From the NCBI GenBank assembly GCA_944320995.1, contig CALUJQ010000007.1, positions 1-64,000 of the forward strand: 64,000 nt of DNA. Reading direction: 5' to 3'. A program made the translations under genes and the position numbers. The DNA is from an uncultured Barnesiella sp. GTDB taxonomy: Bacteria > Bacteroidota > Bacteroidia > Bacteroidales > Barnesiellaceae. Positions 38,265-46,271 of this stretch are shown in pieces (the first letter of the stretch is position 1; the number at the start of each line of letters is the position of its first letter). Below the pieces are notes generated by a model. The model saw nothing but the letters and a program-made list of their open reading frames with translations, was not told the DNA's origin and ran no database searches.

Positions 38265-38792
38265 TTAAAGGTCAAATACTTGCGGATCGCCTAAGTATGC
38301 AACCAATTCAGGTTTATTATCTTTTATACAAGACAATGACAGTGCTTTGGGATTCTCTGTATACTCCTCAAATAGATTTAAATATTGAGTTTGGTCTCCC
38401 AATATACATAAGTCTCCGGTAAACATATCTTCTCTTGCGTATTTTACGATTTTAGAGAATAACTCTGTTTGGCTATACTTTAAGACTTTCGGGTGAAATT
38501 CCTTAATTAAGGCAATGTTTTGCTTTATTTTATAGAAAGACCTTTCATTTATTGATTCGACGTAACAGACTATAACCATTCTTATGGCATGTGCTACTTC
38601 GTTAATTTCTTCTTCTTGGAGTAATTGGCAAATTTCATCACCGTGAAAAGATGTTGTATCGTCAGATGATCCAAAGCTATCTTCTGTCGTCTGTTGTATT
38701 GTCAATATTTCTTCCGCTGTTGCCTTGCGAGAATTCTTTTCTTCAAAGAGACGAATTAAAATCTTAATAATAAAATCTCTTATAAACTCCAT
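38265..38792 (-). CDS. Unknown protein in the repressor operon (candidate lysogenic gene)
   Basis: A 175-residue protein with no domain I recognise. The N-terminus MEFIRDFIIKILIRLFEEK could form an amphipathic or membrane-touching helix. An acidic stretch (TTEDSFGSSDDTTS) follows, then a helical region (EVAHAIRMVIVCYVESINERSF). It begins 8 bases after the repressor stop on the same strand, so it is probably made in the lysogen together with the repressor. It is more AT-rich than the transposition and head genes. Superinfection exclusion, anti-phage defence or repressor modulation are possible; none is shown. Confidence 0.7.
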   Translation of the reverse strand: MEFIRDFIIKILIRLFEEKNSRKATAEEILTIQQTTEDSFGSSDDTTSFHGDEICQLLQEEEINEVAHAIRMVIVCYVESINERSFYKIKQNIALIKEFHPKVLKYSQTELFSKIVKYAREDMFTGDLCILGDQTQYLNLFEEYTENPKALSLSCIKDNKPELVAYLGDPQVFDL

Positions 38793-38800
38793 ACAAATTA

Positions 38801-39589
38801 TTATTCAAGTCCTACGGATCCAACGACAAGGGCAATGCCTGTTATCTCGTCGAACGGCACATCGAAAGCCGGGTATTCCTTGTTGTCGGACACCATTGTA
38901 ATATACCCGTCTTTCGCACTCGGCATAAGCCGCTTTACAATAATGCCTTGTTCCCGTGTAGCGATGACGTGACACTTGTTCCACTGCAAGAATTTGCGGT
39001 TGGTAAGAATCGTGCAGGCTATCACGTCGCCGGGAATGAAATGCGGGTACATGGAGAGGCCGGACACCTCGATCATGAAATCCACCTTGCAGTAGCGAAA
39101 TTTGGGAATAACATAATATTCCTTCACATCTTTCTCCTCAATCGAGAAATTGCCATTCCCAAAGCCGGCAGCAGCCTTTTCGGTAACCAAGGGAATAGGT
39201 TTTATGTCTGTGTTTTCCCATATTGCTGCCAGAGGTTTGGCTTTTAGCTGGCCAATACTTTTTGTTTGTGACGCCTCTTGCTCTTTTTGTAGCCGTTCAA
39301 TATAAGAATATGGAATAGCTATACTTGGTTTGGATCTACCTTTTAATTCTCCCGGTACAAGCATTGTCCCTTGTCCCATCAGTATCCAAAAAGGAGAAAA
39401 ACTGTACTTGTCACATAAGGCGGCTATTGTATCAGTTCCGGCTCTCATTCGATTATTCAGGATTTCTGAAAATTTAGAGGGTTTCAATCCAAGGCTCTCT
39501 GCTATTCCTGCTTTTGTTAGACCTTTATCTCGAAATAAGGTAGAAACGGCCTGTATAAAACGTTTGTTTATTGAGTCTTTGTCCATCAT
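38801..39589 (-). CDS. LexA-like phage repressor (XRE helix-turn-helix plus S24 peptidase)
   Basis: A 262-residue repressor. The N-terminal HTH (about 10-70) has GLTKAGIAESLGLKPSKFSE. The C-terminal S24 autoprotease (about 130-260) has nucleophile Ser179 in VSGLSMYPHF and general-base Lys219 in GIIVKRL. An Ala-Gly bond at about 141-142 (KAAAGFGNG) is the likely cleavage site. RecA-stimulated self-cleavage would link induction to DNA damage, unlike the repressor of Mu itself. It is transcribed leftward, divergent from the early operon, like the Mu c gene. Confidence 0.93.
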   Translation of the reverse strand: MMDKDSINKRFIQAVSTLFRDKGLTKAGIAESLGLKPSKFSEILNNRMRAGTDTIAALCDKYSFSPFWILMGQGTMLVPGELKGRSKPSIAIPYSYIERLQKEQEASQTKSIGQLKAKPLAAIWENTDIKPIPLVTEKAAAGFGNGNFSIEEKDVKEYYVIPKFRYCKVDFMIEVSGLSMYPHFIPGDVIACTILTNRKFLQWNKCHVIATREQGIIVKRLMPSAKDGYITMVSDNKEYPAFDVPFDEITGIALVVGSVGLE

Positions 39590-39597
39590 TCATTTAT

Positions 39598-39653
39598 TTA
39601 ATTCAAAAAATCTGTATTTTTCTTTTGTTTAATTCAGAAATTCTGTATATTTG
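39598..39653. promoter_or_regulatory. Early promoter with two repressor-operator-like repeats
   Basis: TTTAATTCAAAAAATCTGTAT (39598-39618) and TTTAATTCAGAAATTCTGTAT (39628-39648) are near-identical and 30 bases apart. The second holds the palindrome CAGAA-A-TTCTG and overlaps the rightward -7 element TATATTTG (39646-39653). TTTG at 39624-39627 is a -33 candidate with 18-base spacing. Repressor bound here would block the early operon. Confidence 0.75.
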
Positions 39654-39730
39654 CAGAGTGTTTAACTAGTAAACAGCGGCCAAATATACGAAAATGGCTG
39701 GAAATTAACGAGAATATAGAATTAAAGAAT

Positions 39731-40150
39731 ATGAAAGACGAAACAATGAAAGACTTGGAGAAGGAAGATTTGGCGATGATAGCCAAGCGCGTGAAACATC
39801 AGATCGACAGACTTGCGAAAGAGGCGGTCAACTATTCGCAGCGTATGAACGAGGATTATGAATACTTTTTCCGCTGGTATTCAGAGAGTATGTATAAGGT
39901 GATGCTTCAATTGTCAGAATACCAGAAGTTCCGTGCAGTTGTCCTCACAGGCTCGCTCGACGAAGTACGACAATATCTTGAAAACAAGGTCAAGAATATC
40001 ACATACGACCTGCTGAATGGAAGCCCAAGACTGAGCAGCACAAGCGCGACCACGAGCCTTGCCCACACATTCGAGGTGGAAGTCAAACAGGAAATCCGTG
40101 AGAACTTCCTGCATTACCTGAACTCCATGGAAACAACGGTAAAACAATAA
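39731..40150 (+). CDS. Early phage protein, unknown
   Basis: A 139-residue, highly helical, charged protein (LAMIAKRVKHQIDRLAKEAVNYSQ, VRQYLENKVKNITYDLL). No domain recognised. It is the first gene rightward of the operator region and would be the first early product. ATG 39746 is an alternative start five codons in. Its tail overlaps nothing; the next gene starts six bases later. Confidence 0.7.
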   Translation: MKDETMKDLEKEDLAMIAKRVKHQIDRLAKEAVNYSQRMNEDYEYFFRWYSESMYKVMLQLSEYQKFRAVVLTGSLDEVRQYLENKVKNITYDLLNGSPRLSSTSATTSLAHTFEVEVKQEIRENFLHYLNSMETTVKQ

Positions 40151-40155
40151 CAGCC

Positions 40156-40599
40156 ATGACACAGAAAGAATTTGAAGAGATTACGCAGAGAGTGGTGAAA
40201 CCGGAGGATTACAAAGTCATAGAAAGCCTCTATATGGCGGCCGGGGATATGGATAAAATTATGTTCTGCAAGGAGTTCAAAGCGATGTGCGCTTATGTCT
40301 ATGAAAACGGCGAGATAGAATTGCGGGAGTGCCTCCGTGAAATCGGCAAGCGACTGGTCTATCTGGAAGATGTAATACGAACCTTGAAAAGGGCGATGAA
40401 ATTCCGCAACGAGGAGATGGCCGGGTTTCTTCTCGGCAAAGCCCATGCGTATGACGATACGGACTTCCGCAATGAGGCGGTCAGATTCATCGGGGAGTCG
40501 GCAGTGGTAAAGAAGACCATCGAAATGGGGCTGCCCCTTTGGGAAGAGGACAAGAAGCACATCAGATCAATGCTGGAGGAACAATGTGAAAAAAATTGA
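40156..40599 (+). CDS. Early phage protein, unknown
   Basis: A 147-residue acidic, helical protein (VVKPEDYKVIESLYMAAGDMDK, FKAMCAYVYENGEIELRE). No known motif. Tightly spaced after the first early gene. Confidence 0.7.
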   Translation: MTQKEFEEITQRVVKPEDYKVIESLYMAAGDMDKIMFCKEFKAMCAYVYENGEIELRECLREIGKRLVYLEDVIRTLKRAMKFRNEEMAGFLLGKAHAYDDTDFRNEAVRFIGESAVVKKTIEMGLPLWEEDKKHIRSMLEEQCEKN

Positions 40600-40640
40600 A
40601 AGATAAACCGAGCGTGACAACCCGGAAGGCGTCAAGAGAC

Positions 40641-40711
40641 GGGTGGCGGCGTGGAAAGACACGCGGGGCACTGGTTGTTCGCATCGGGGTTCGATTCCCC
40701 GAGCCCCACAA
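40641..40711 (+). other. T-arm-like element in an early intergenic gap (possible tRNA remnant)
   Basis: The 137-base gap 40600-40736 ends with a perfect T arm CGGGG-TTCGATT-CCCCG (40685-40701 region) directly followed by AGCCCCAC. Upstream are a hairpin CGTG-GAAAGA-CACG and GGGGC, which can pair with GCCCC. No full acceptor or anticodon arm can be made. A frame reading through the gap gives an Arg-rich, unlikely peptide, so it is treated as non-coding. Confidence 0.4.
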
Positions 40712-40736
40712 AATCCAACCATTAAAACTTAAAGTT

Positions 40737-41045
40737 ATGAAAACAACAAATCAAACAAAGATGGAGGCGCGCATCAGACAGAAACTGCGCGCGCTGATCG
40801 GCAACGTGACACACATGCAGAATGTCGCCGACCAGATACTTGATCTCATCAAGAGCACTATGACAGAGGAAGAGCGAAACGACTCGGACACCTGCCGCGT
40901 CGTCGAGAACCTGTCGTGCGTATGCGAGGAGGCGTTACAGGTACTGTGCGAGGAACTGAAAAAGGGCACCCGGCTTTACGAAATACTCTACAATGAAAAT
41001 CAATCCACATCATTTAAGGCCTTCAATCATGGAACAGAAAAGTAA
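40737..41045 (+). CDS. Early phage protein, unknown
   Basis: A 102-residue helical protein (RIRQKLRALIGNVTHMQNVADQIL, CVCEEALQVLCEELKKG). The frame is open to 40596, but that part covers the T-arm-like element and encodes an unlikely Arg-rich peptide, so MKTTNQTK at 40737 is chosen. No function recognised. Confidence 0.65.
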   Translation: MKTTNQTKMEARIRQKLRALIGNVTHMQNVADQILDLIKSTMTEEERNDSDTCRVVENLSCVCEEALQVLCEELKKGTRLYEILYNENQSTSFKAFNHGTEK

Positions 41046-41305
41046 TCATCATCAACCTCTTTCATCTCGCACGCAAAGCAGGGGTTCATTATCTCCAGCG
41101 TGTGTAAAGCCTGCAGGCAGTAAAACGACTTACGTTCGCTCATGCTATTTGGATCTATCTCCCAACAATCCCCGCCGGGCAATCTCGACAATCTCGGCCG
41201 AGGAATATGCATCATTCTGCAAAACTCGAATAGGTCGTTTCTATTTGTCTCTAAATGACTATTGTCCCTGTAATTCACAATGTGAATGCGAATAACATAT
41301 TTCAT
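41027..41305 (-). CDS. Possible small antisense gene within the early operon
   Basis: The 306-base gap 41046-41351 on the plus strand is filled by this 92-residue minus-strand frame (MKYVIRIHIVNYRDNSH, then LEIMNPCFACEMKEVDDDYF). Its composition is protein-like, with balanced charged and aromatic residues, and it overlaps the plus-strand gene end by 19 bases. The minus strand just upstream has AATCTTTG, one mismatch from TAnnTTTG. It could be a counter-transcribed regulator or an unrelated insertion. No family recognised. Confidence 0.45.
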   Translation of the reverse strand: MKYVIRIHIVNYRDNSHLETNRNDLFEFCRMMHIPRPRLSRLPGGDCWEIDPNSMSERKSFYCLQALHTLEIMNPCFACEMKEVDDDYFSVP

Positions 41306-41351
41306 ACTATGACATTTTAAACACGCTGTAAAAATACAAAGATTTATCCAT

Positions 41352-41729
41352 ATGAGGAAGCAGATATTGACAGACAACGAGACCAAGGTTTTCCTGATGA
41401 AAACTTTCAACTGCACCCGCCAAGCGGTGTGGCAGGCGTTGCACTTCCAACGCAACAGCGAGCAGGCCCGGCGGATACGCCACCTCGCCCTGCAGCGCGG
41501 CGGCAGACTGACGGACGGTTACGCGCCGGAGTGCGAGACCTATTTCGACGAGGTGGAAAAGACAATGGTCCAGCGCTTCGGAACGCATGTAAAGATAGTC
41601 GCGCACCGGGAGACCGGGAATGTGTCCGTCATTGTGGACGGAAAACTGAAAGAGAGTTATGAGAATTTGAGCGTCTGCGACCTCATGCGGTTGCAGAGTG
41701 AGGTGGAGCGAATGGCCGCCACCTTGTAG
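41352..41729 (+). CDS. Phage protein upstream of the transposase, unknown
   Basis: A 125-residue protein. The N-terminal part (DNETKVFLMKTFNCTRQAVWQALHF) may be a helix-turn-helix for DNA binding: QAVWQAL resembles a recognition helix and ARRIRHLALQRGG follows. It ends 12 bases before the transposase gene. A role in transposase regulation is a guess from position. Confidence 0.65.
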   Translation: MRKQILTDNETKVFLMKTFNCTRQAVWQALHFQRNSEQARRIRHLALQRGGRLTDGYAPECETYFDEVEKTMVQRFGTHVKIVAHRETGNVSVIVDGKLKESYENLSVCDLMRLQSEVERMAATL

Positions 41730-41741
41730 GAGGAGAGGAGT

Positions 41742-43847
41742 ATGGAGTACTACGGAAAGATATTGTGCATATCGCATAAGGACCTGACCTACGACGACCG
41801 CCCCGTCATCGTCGACGGGGAGGCCGATTACAGCAGGAGCCGCATGTTGAAAGGAGTGCAGCCGTCGATGCTTTCCGAAGAGGAACTCGCGCCGATCATG
41901 TCGGAAGCCAATTACAAGTGGCTTAAAAGAGAATATAAAATCAATGTGGTCCGCCAAGGGAAGGGGCTCGGGAATTACGCGCTGATAGAGGTATCCACCC
42001 TGCCCCTGCGATTTCAGGAGAAGATAAGGCTGAAATACGGGGACATGAAAGACGATATTCTCAGGAACTGGTTCGGCAGCCACTTCCACATCGACCCGAA
42101 AGCCCGGGAGTTCTACTCCCGGTTCCGTTTCGACAACGGCAATGCGTTGCCGCCGGAACGCATTCAGGAGTACACGGTGAACGCCTCGGCGATAGAGAGC
42201 GTGCTGGAATTGATGGCCGACACGGTGTTGATACGCAAGGCGATGAAAGGCGGGCCGGTGAACTGGGGCGAAATGGCCGGGGCGATCAGCTACTACCAAG
42301 TCGAATTCGGGCATACGCTGCCGATCAGCGCCAACCGCTTCAAGCGGCGCGTGTGGGATTTCAAGGCCCGGGGCTATGAGAGCTTAATCAGCGGGAAGTT
42401 CATGAACCAGAACCGGCGCAAGGTGACTTACGGCATCGAGCGGGTGCTGATGGCGATAGACGCCCAGCCGGAACAACCCTATAACACGACGGTGTGGGAG
42501 CAGTACAACCTGTTCTTGTCGGGAGACACCGTGCTGTTCGACCCGGAAACGGGCGAGATACTCGACCCGGCCGATTTCACGGACCGGAAAGGCAACCCGA
42601 TTGTGCTGAGCCCCAAGACGGTGGCGAACTATCTGACCAACCCCAAGAACAGAGCGCTACGGGCGAAATATCACATGAGCCAGTGGGATTTCAACAACGC
42701 CTACCGCCCCTACCACCTGCGCCACGCGGGAGATTACTCGCTCAGCAAGATCTCGCTCGACGACCGGGACCTGCCGCGCCCCATGAAGGACGGCAACCGG
42801 GTAAAGGCCTACTACGCCTACGACGTGGTGAGCGGCGCCGTGGTGGGATACGCCTACAACCGGCTGAAAACCGCCGACCTCTTCCTCGACTGCATGCGCA
42901 ACATGTTCCGGACCCTCGACCGCAACGGCATGTACATGCCGGCGGAGTTGGAAGTGGAAAACCACTTGGTGAAGGACTTCGACGACGGACTTATGCAGGC
43001 CGGCACGGTGTTCCCGCTGATCCGCTGGTGTAACCCCGGCAACTCCCGGGAAAAGCGGGCGGAGCACTTCAACCGGGCGAAGAAATACGGCGTGGAGAAG
43101 CGCTCGCAGGCGGGCATAGGCCGCTGGTGGGCCCGGCTGGAAGCGAACCGGACGAAAGAAGAGAAAGTATATGACGAGTATAACGACACCTACAAGGTGA
43201 AGAGCTATACCTACGACGAACTGGTGGCCGACGACATTCGCTCCATCGACGAGTATAACAACCAGTTGCACCCGAATCAGAAGAGATACCCCGGCATGAC
43301 CCGCTGGGACGTGTTCTGCAAGATGCAGAACCCGAACCTCCGCCCGTGGGACAAGGCCGTGCTTTACCGCTATATCGGCTTCCACACGAGCACGACCATA
43401 CGGAACAACAGCTACTTCAAGGTGCAGTACACCGATTTCAGGCTTCCCGAACCGGAGATTATCGCCCGGCTCGAACCTCGGAATTACAAGGTGGAGGCCT
43501 ATTACCTGCCCGACAGGGACGGGAACATCGACGAGGTGTATATCTACCAGCATGGGCGCTATCTCGCCGCCTGCAAGCCCGCCCCGCGGTATAACGAGAA
43601 CACGGCCGAGCAGACCGAAGCCGACCGCGAGGCCTATATCGAACAGGCGAAGTATGTGGCCAAGTTCGACAGCATGATCAAGGAGGGTAAAATCAAGCCG
43701 GTGGGCATTCTGAGCAAAGAGGCCTCCAAGGCGGTGACCTCCGTAAAGGCCGAGGCGGTGGAGACACAGCCCGTCGACGACACGGAGGACTATTCGGCCT
43801 ACCTCAACGTGGCCTCCTTCGAGATCGACGCCGTGGCCAAAATCTAA
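41742..43847 (+). CDS. Mu-type transposase A (DDE integrase fold)
   Basis: A 701-residue transposase. N-terminal DNA-binding parts (about 1-250, with GLGNYALIEVSTLP) should bind the end sites. The rve-type catalytic core spans about 335-480: an Asp in SLDDRDLP (340/341) and a Glu in NSREKRAEHFNRAKKYG. Between them the position that is Asp in Mu (IDN) reads EVENHLVKDFDDG, so the second acid is either Glu405 or a nearby Asp. A beta-barrel domain and a basic tail follow. It would cut and join the phage ends and target DNA for both integration and replicative transposition. Confidence 0.95.
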   Translation: MEYYGKILCISHKDLTYDDRPVIVDGEADYSRSRMLKGVQPSMLSEEELAPIMSEANYKWLKREYKINVVRQGKGLGNYALIEVSTLPLRFQEKIRLKYGDMKDDILRNWFGSHFHIDPKAREFYSRFRFDNGNALPPERIQEYTVNASAIESVLELMADTVLIRKAMKGGPVNWGEMAGAISYYQVEFGHTLPISANRFKRRVWDFKARGYESLISGKFMNQNRRKVTYGIERVLMAIDAQPEQPYNTTVWEQYNLFLSGDTVLFDPETGEILDPADFTDRKGNPIVLSPKTVANYLTNPKNRALRAKYHMSQWDFNNAYRPYHLRHAGDYSLSKISLDDRDLPRPMKDGNRVKAYYAYDVVSGAVVGYAYNRLKTADLFLDCMRNMFRTLDRNGMYMPAELEVENHLVKDFDDGLMQAGTVFPLIRWCNPGNSREKRAEHFNRAKKYGVEKRSQAGIGRWWARLEANRTKEEKVYDEYNDTYKVKSYTYDELVADDIRSIDEYNNQLHPNQKRYPGMTRWDVFCKMQNPNLRPWDKAVLYRYIGFHTSTTIRNNSYFKVQYTDFRLPEPEIIARLEPRNYKVEAYYLPDRDGNIDEVYIYQHGRYLAACKPAPRYNENTAEQTEADREAYIEQAKYVAKFDSMIKEGKIKPVGILSKEASKAVTSVKAEAVETQPVDDTEDYSAYLNVASFEIDAVAKI

Positions 43848-43879
43848 CGACATTAGAAAGACATTCAAACAGCATTATT

Positions 43880-44755
43880 ATGGAAATAACGAACGAAATG
43901 AAACAACGGATTGCGGGGGCGATAGCCGCCGACCGGGGGAACTATCCCAGCGATAACCGCCATGCGACGGCTCTGGGTATATCTCCAAGCGTGTACAACT
44001 CCATCAAAAGAGGGAATTATGAAAAACAGGTGAGCGACGCCAATTGGGTGGGCATCGCCCGGAGGCTGGGCGTGCAACTACGCGCCGAGATGCCGTGGAA
44101 GGCGGCCAAGACTCCGACATACGCGTTCATCAGCAAGCAGTTGGAGATGTGTCAGGAGAGCGGACTGAGCGCCATCCTGTGCGACATGCCCAACATCGGG
44201 AAGACCTTCTCGGCGAAAGTGTACGTCAAAAACCACAAAAACGCCGTGTATGTGGATTGTTCGCAAGTAAAAACGAAACTCAAGCTGATACGCTATATCG
44301 CAAAGGAGTTCGGCGTGAGCAGTTACGGGCGATACGGCGACGTTTACGAGGATCTGGTAGCCTACCTGCGCACGATAGACACCCCGCTCATCGTGCTGGA
44401 CGAGGCCGGTGACTTGCAGTACGAGGCTTTTTTGGAATTGAAAGCCCTGTGGAACGCCACCGAGCGCTGCTGCGCTTGGTACATGATGGGCGCCGACGGG
44501 TTGAAAGAGAAGATAAACCGGGCCATCGAGGGCAAGAAGGTGGGCTACACCGAGATGTTGAGCCGGTATGGCGACACATACAGCAAGGTGACCCCCGACG
44601 ACGCCAAGGAGCGTGAGAAGTTCCTGCGGGCGCAGGCCGCCATCGTGGCCAAGGTGAACGCCCCGGAGGGCTCGGATATCGCCCGGATCGTGAACCTTAC
44701 CGGCGGAGGGCTTCGCCGGATATATACCGAAATCGAGAAGTTGAGGAGGGTATAA
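43880..44755 (+). CDS. Mu-type transposition protein B (AAA+ ATPase)
   Basis: A 291-residue ATPase that selects target DNA and activates transposase A. An N-terminal helix-turn-helix (HATALGISPSVYNSIKRGNYEK, about 28-50) precedes the ATPase. The P-loop is DMPNIGKTF (about 102-110), a variant without the first Gly. Walker B is LIVLDEAGDL (170-179). A C-terminal helical domain ends LTGGGLRRIYTEIEKL. It begins 32 bases after the transposase gene, the standard A-B order. Confidence 0.93.
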   Translation: MEITNEMKQRIAGAIAADRGNYPSDNRHATALGISPSVYNSIKRGNYEKQVSDANWVGIARRLGVQLRAEMPWKAAKTPTYAFISKQLEMCQESGLSAILCDMPNIGKTFSAKVYVKNHKNAVYVDCSQVKTKLKLIRYIAKEFGVSSYGRYGDVYEDLVAYLRTIDTPLIVLDEAGDLQYEAFLELKALWNATERCCAWYMMGADGLKEKINRAIEGKKVGYTEMLSRYGDTYSKVTPDDAKEREKFLRAQAAIVAKVNAPEGSDIARIVNLTGGGLRRIYTEIEKLRRV

Positions 44756-44756
44756 T

Positions 44757-45023
44757 ATGATGACTAAAATAACATTAGAGGATATGGGTCAGGACATCTT
44801 GTGGTTCAAGGTGGACGAAGACGGGATTGTCAAAGAGGCCGGTCCATTCCATAATGAAATATGGAACGACGCATATATTCCTTTTCGGAAAATCCGTGTC
44901 GGGCAATTGCCCCCTATATCCTTCTATCCGTATATTATATTCAATTTCCTGCAATATAGGGTCATATCAATAGAGCCAAGCCATGAAACTGAAACGAGCG
45001 TACAGCCCCAAAGAGGTGCTTAA
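44757..45023 (+). CDS. Small early phage protein, unknown
   Basis: An 88-residue protein with mixed strand character (ITLEDMGQDILWFKVDEDGIV, YPYIIFNFLQYRVISIE). It starts one base after the MuB-like stop and overlaps the next gene by 41 bases. The last dozen residues, inside the overlap, look less natural. No function recognised. Confidence 0.6.
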   Translation: MMTKITLEDMGQDILWFKVDEDGIVKEAGPFHNEIWNDAYIPFRKIRVGQLPPISFYPYIIFNFLQYRVISIEPSHETETSVQPQRGA

Positions 45024-45645
45024 CATGAAGATACCCAGCTACGACTTCACCGGGCCGTGGCTCGCCTCCATCGGCCGCCCGGCCAAGAGCGGCGTGTGGC
45101 TCGTCTGGGGGTCGAGTGGGAACGGCAAGAGTTCGTTCGTGATGCAACTCGCCAAATACCTCTGCCGCTTCGACCGGGTGATATACGACTCTCTGGAAGA
45201 GAGCACGGGATTGTCCCTGCAGATGTCGTTGAAACGGCATAAGATGGAAGAGGTGCGTAAGCGGCTGGTTATCCTCGACCGGGAACCGGTGGAAGAGCTG
45301 GAGAAGCGGCTCGGCCGCCGGGGAAGCCCCCGGGTGGTGATTATCGACAGCTTCCAGTATAGCGGGTTGACCTATCCGGCCTACCGGGAGTTGAAAGAGC
45401 GGCACCCCCACAAGCTTTTCGTGTTCATCAGCCACGCCGAGGGAACACGCCCGGCGGGCAGGACGGCCCGGAAGGTGGAATACGACGCCGATGTGAAGAT
45501 TCTGGTGAGCGGGTTCAAGGCGTGGTGCAAGAGCCGATTTATGGAGCAACCGGGCGAGCCGTATGTGATATGGGAGGAAGGCGCCGCCAAAACATGGATG
45601 GAAGATGGACAAAAAGAGGATGCGCCGGAAGAACCTGCTGTATAG
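44983..45645 (+). CDS. RecA/DnaB-fold phage ATPase
   Basis: A 220-residue P-loop ATPase. Walker A is GSSGNGKSSF (about 43-52), Walker B is VVIIDSFQYSG, and FISHAEGTRPAGRTARKVEYDADVKI resembles the core of RecA/KaiC/DnaB-type single-domain ATPases found in phage recombination or replication loci. It could load replication proteins during replicative transposition. It overlaps the genes on both sides. Confidence 0.8.
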   Translation: MKLKRAYSPKEVLNMKIPSYDFTGPWLASIGRPAKSGVWLVWGSSGNGKSSFVMQLAKYLCRFDRVIYDSLEESTGLSLQMSLKRHKMEEVRKRLVILDREPVEELEKRLGRRGSPRVVIIDSFQYSGLTYPAYRELKERHPHKLFVFISHAEGTRPAGRTARKVEYDADVKILVSGFKAWCKSRFMEQPGEPYVIWEEGAAKTWMEDGQKEDAPEEPAV

Positions 45646-45784
45646 GCTCCGAAAGAAGGGCGTGAGAGTCGACACGGGAGGGCGCTGTATTTACCTGCCC
45701 TACGGCAGCGAGCCGGATCACATCGCACAGGTCCGCCGGCTGCGAAAGGAATATGATTTTGTGGTACAATTTGAAATAGTATGA
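45605..45784 (+). CDS. Short basic phage protein (59 aa)
   Basis: This short frame encodes MDKKRMRRKNLLYRLRKKG, then VDTGGRCIYLPYGSEP and DHIAQVRRLRKEYDFVVQFE. The strongly basic N-terminus and ordered C-terminus look real. It overlaps the ATPase by 41 bases and its stop overlaps the next start (ATGA), so the chain of overlapping starts and stops argues for translation. Function unknown. Confidence 0.6.
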   Translation: MDKKRMRRKNLLYRLRKKGVRVDTGGRCIYLPYGSEPDHIAQVRRLRKEYDFVVQFEIV

Positions 45785-45963
45785 TTATGGAAAAGACGCA
45801 AGAAAACAGATGCTGCATTTGCGGCAGGAAGTTCATCGGATACGGGTATAACCCATATCCGGTGAAAGAAGAGGGACGATGCTGCGGCATGTGCAATTAC
45901 ATGGTGGTAGTGCCCAAACGATTGAACGAGCTTTACAAACGACAAAAAAATAGAAAGAAATGA
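45781..45963 (+). CDS. Small zinc-finger-like phage protein
   Basis: A 60-residue protein with CCICGRKF and CCGMCNYM, two Cys knuckles 18 residues apart that could bind one zinc. The tail is basic (LNELYKRQKNRKK). It overlaps both neighbours by four bases. It resembles the small zinc ribbons common in phage early operons, possibly nucleic-acid binding. Confidence 0.7.
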   Translation: MIMEKTQENRCCICGRKFIGYGYNPYPVKEEGRCCGMCNYMVVVPKRLNELYKRQKNRKK

Positions 45964-46268
45964 ACAAGAAAGTGTACATCAGCGGGGCGATAGCCCACTA
46001 CGACTTGGAAGAGCGCAAGGCGGCTTTCGAGAGCGCGGAACGTTTCCTCTCTTTGAAAGGCTTCGACCCGGTGAACCCGTTCAAGAACGGGCTGCCCGAC
46101 GAGGCGCATTGGCGGAAACACATGCGGGCGGACATCGCCCTGCTGCTCGGTTGTGATTATATCTACATGCTGCGGGGCTGGGAACTGTCGAAGGGCGCCA
46201 AACTGGAGCTCGACGTGGCCTCCTCGTGCGGCATCGAAGTGTTGTTTGAAAACCAGTTTAATCTTTGA
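45960..46268 (+). CDS. DUF4406 protein (nucleoside 2-deoxyribosyltransferase-like)
   Basis: A 102-residue protein: KKVYISGAIAHYDLEERKAAFE at the start and a Rossmann-like end with LLLGCDYIYMLRGWELSKGAKLELDVA. The fold matches DUF4406, related to nucleoside 2-deoxyribosyltransferases. The Asp and Glu in CDYIYML and AKLELD are candidate active-site positions. It might process modified nucleotides in infection, but activity is unproven. Confidence 0.85.
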   Translation: MNKKVYISGAIAHYDLEERKAAFESAERFLSLKGFDPVNPFKNGLPDEAHWRKHMRADIALLLGCDYIYMLRGWELSKGAKLELDVASSCGIEVLFENQFNL

Positions 46269-46271
46269 GCT

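Noticed and set aside
39598-39648. Attachment-site repeat of a site-specific integrase
   Set aside because: No integrase gene is present; the repeats flank the early promoter and fit operators.
40596-40736. Extending the 40737 gene upstream to 40596
   Set aside because: It would translate the T-arm-like element into an Arg-rich peptide. The ATG at 40737 gives a normal helical protein.
41307-42314. 335-residue minus-strand ORF across the start of the transposase
   Set aside because: Shadow frame of the transposase and the gene before it, with no recognisable motif.
42657-43868. 403-residue minus-strand ORF across the transposase
   Set aside because: Shadow of the transposase gene caused by high GC; Val/His/Gly/Arg-rich with no motif.
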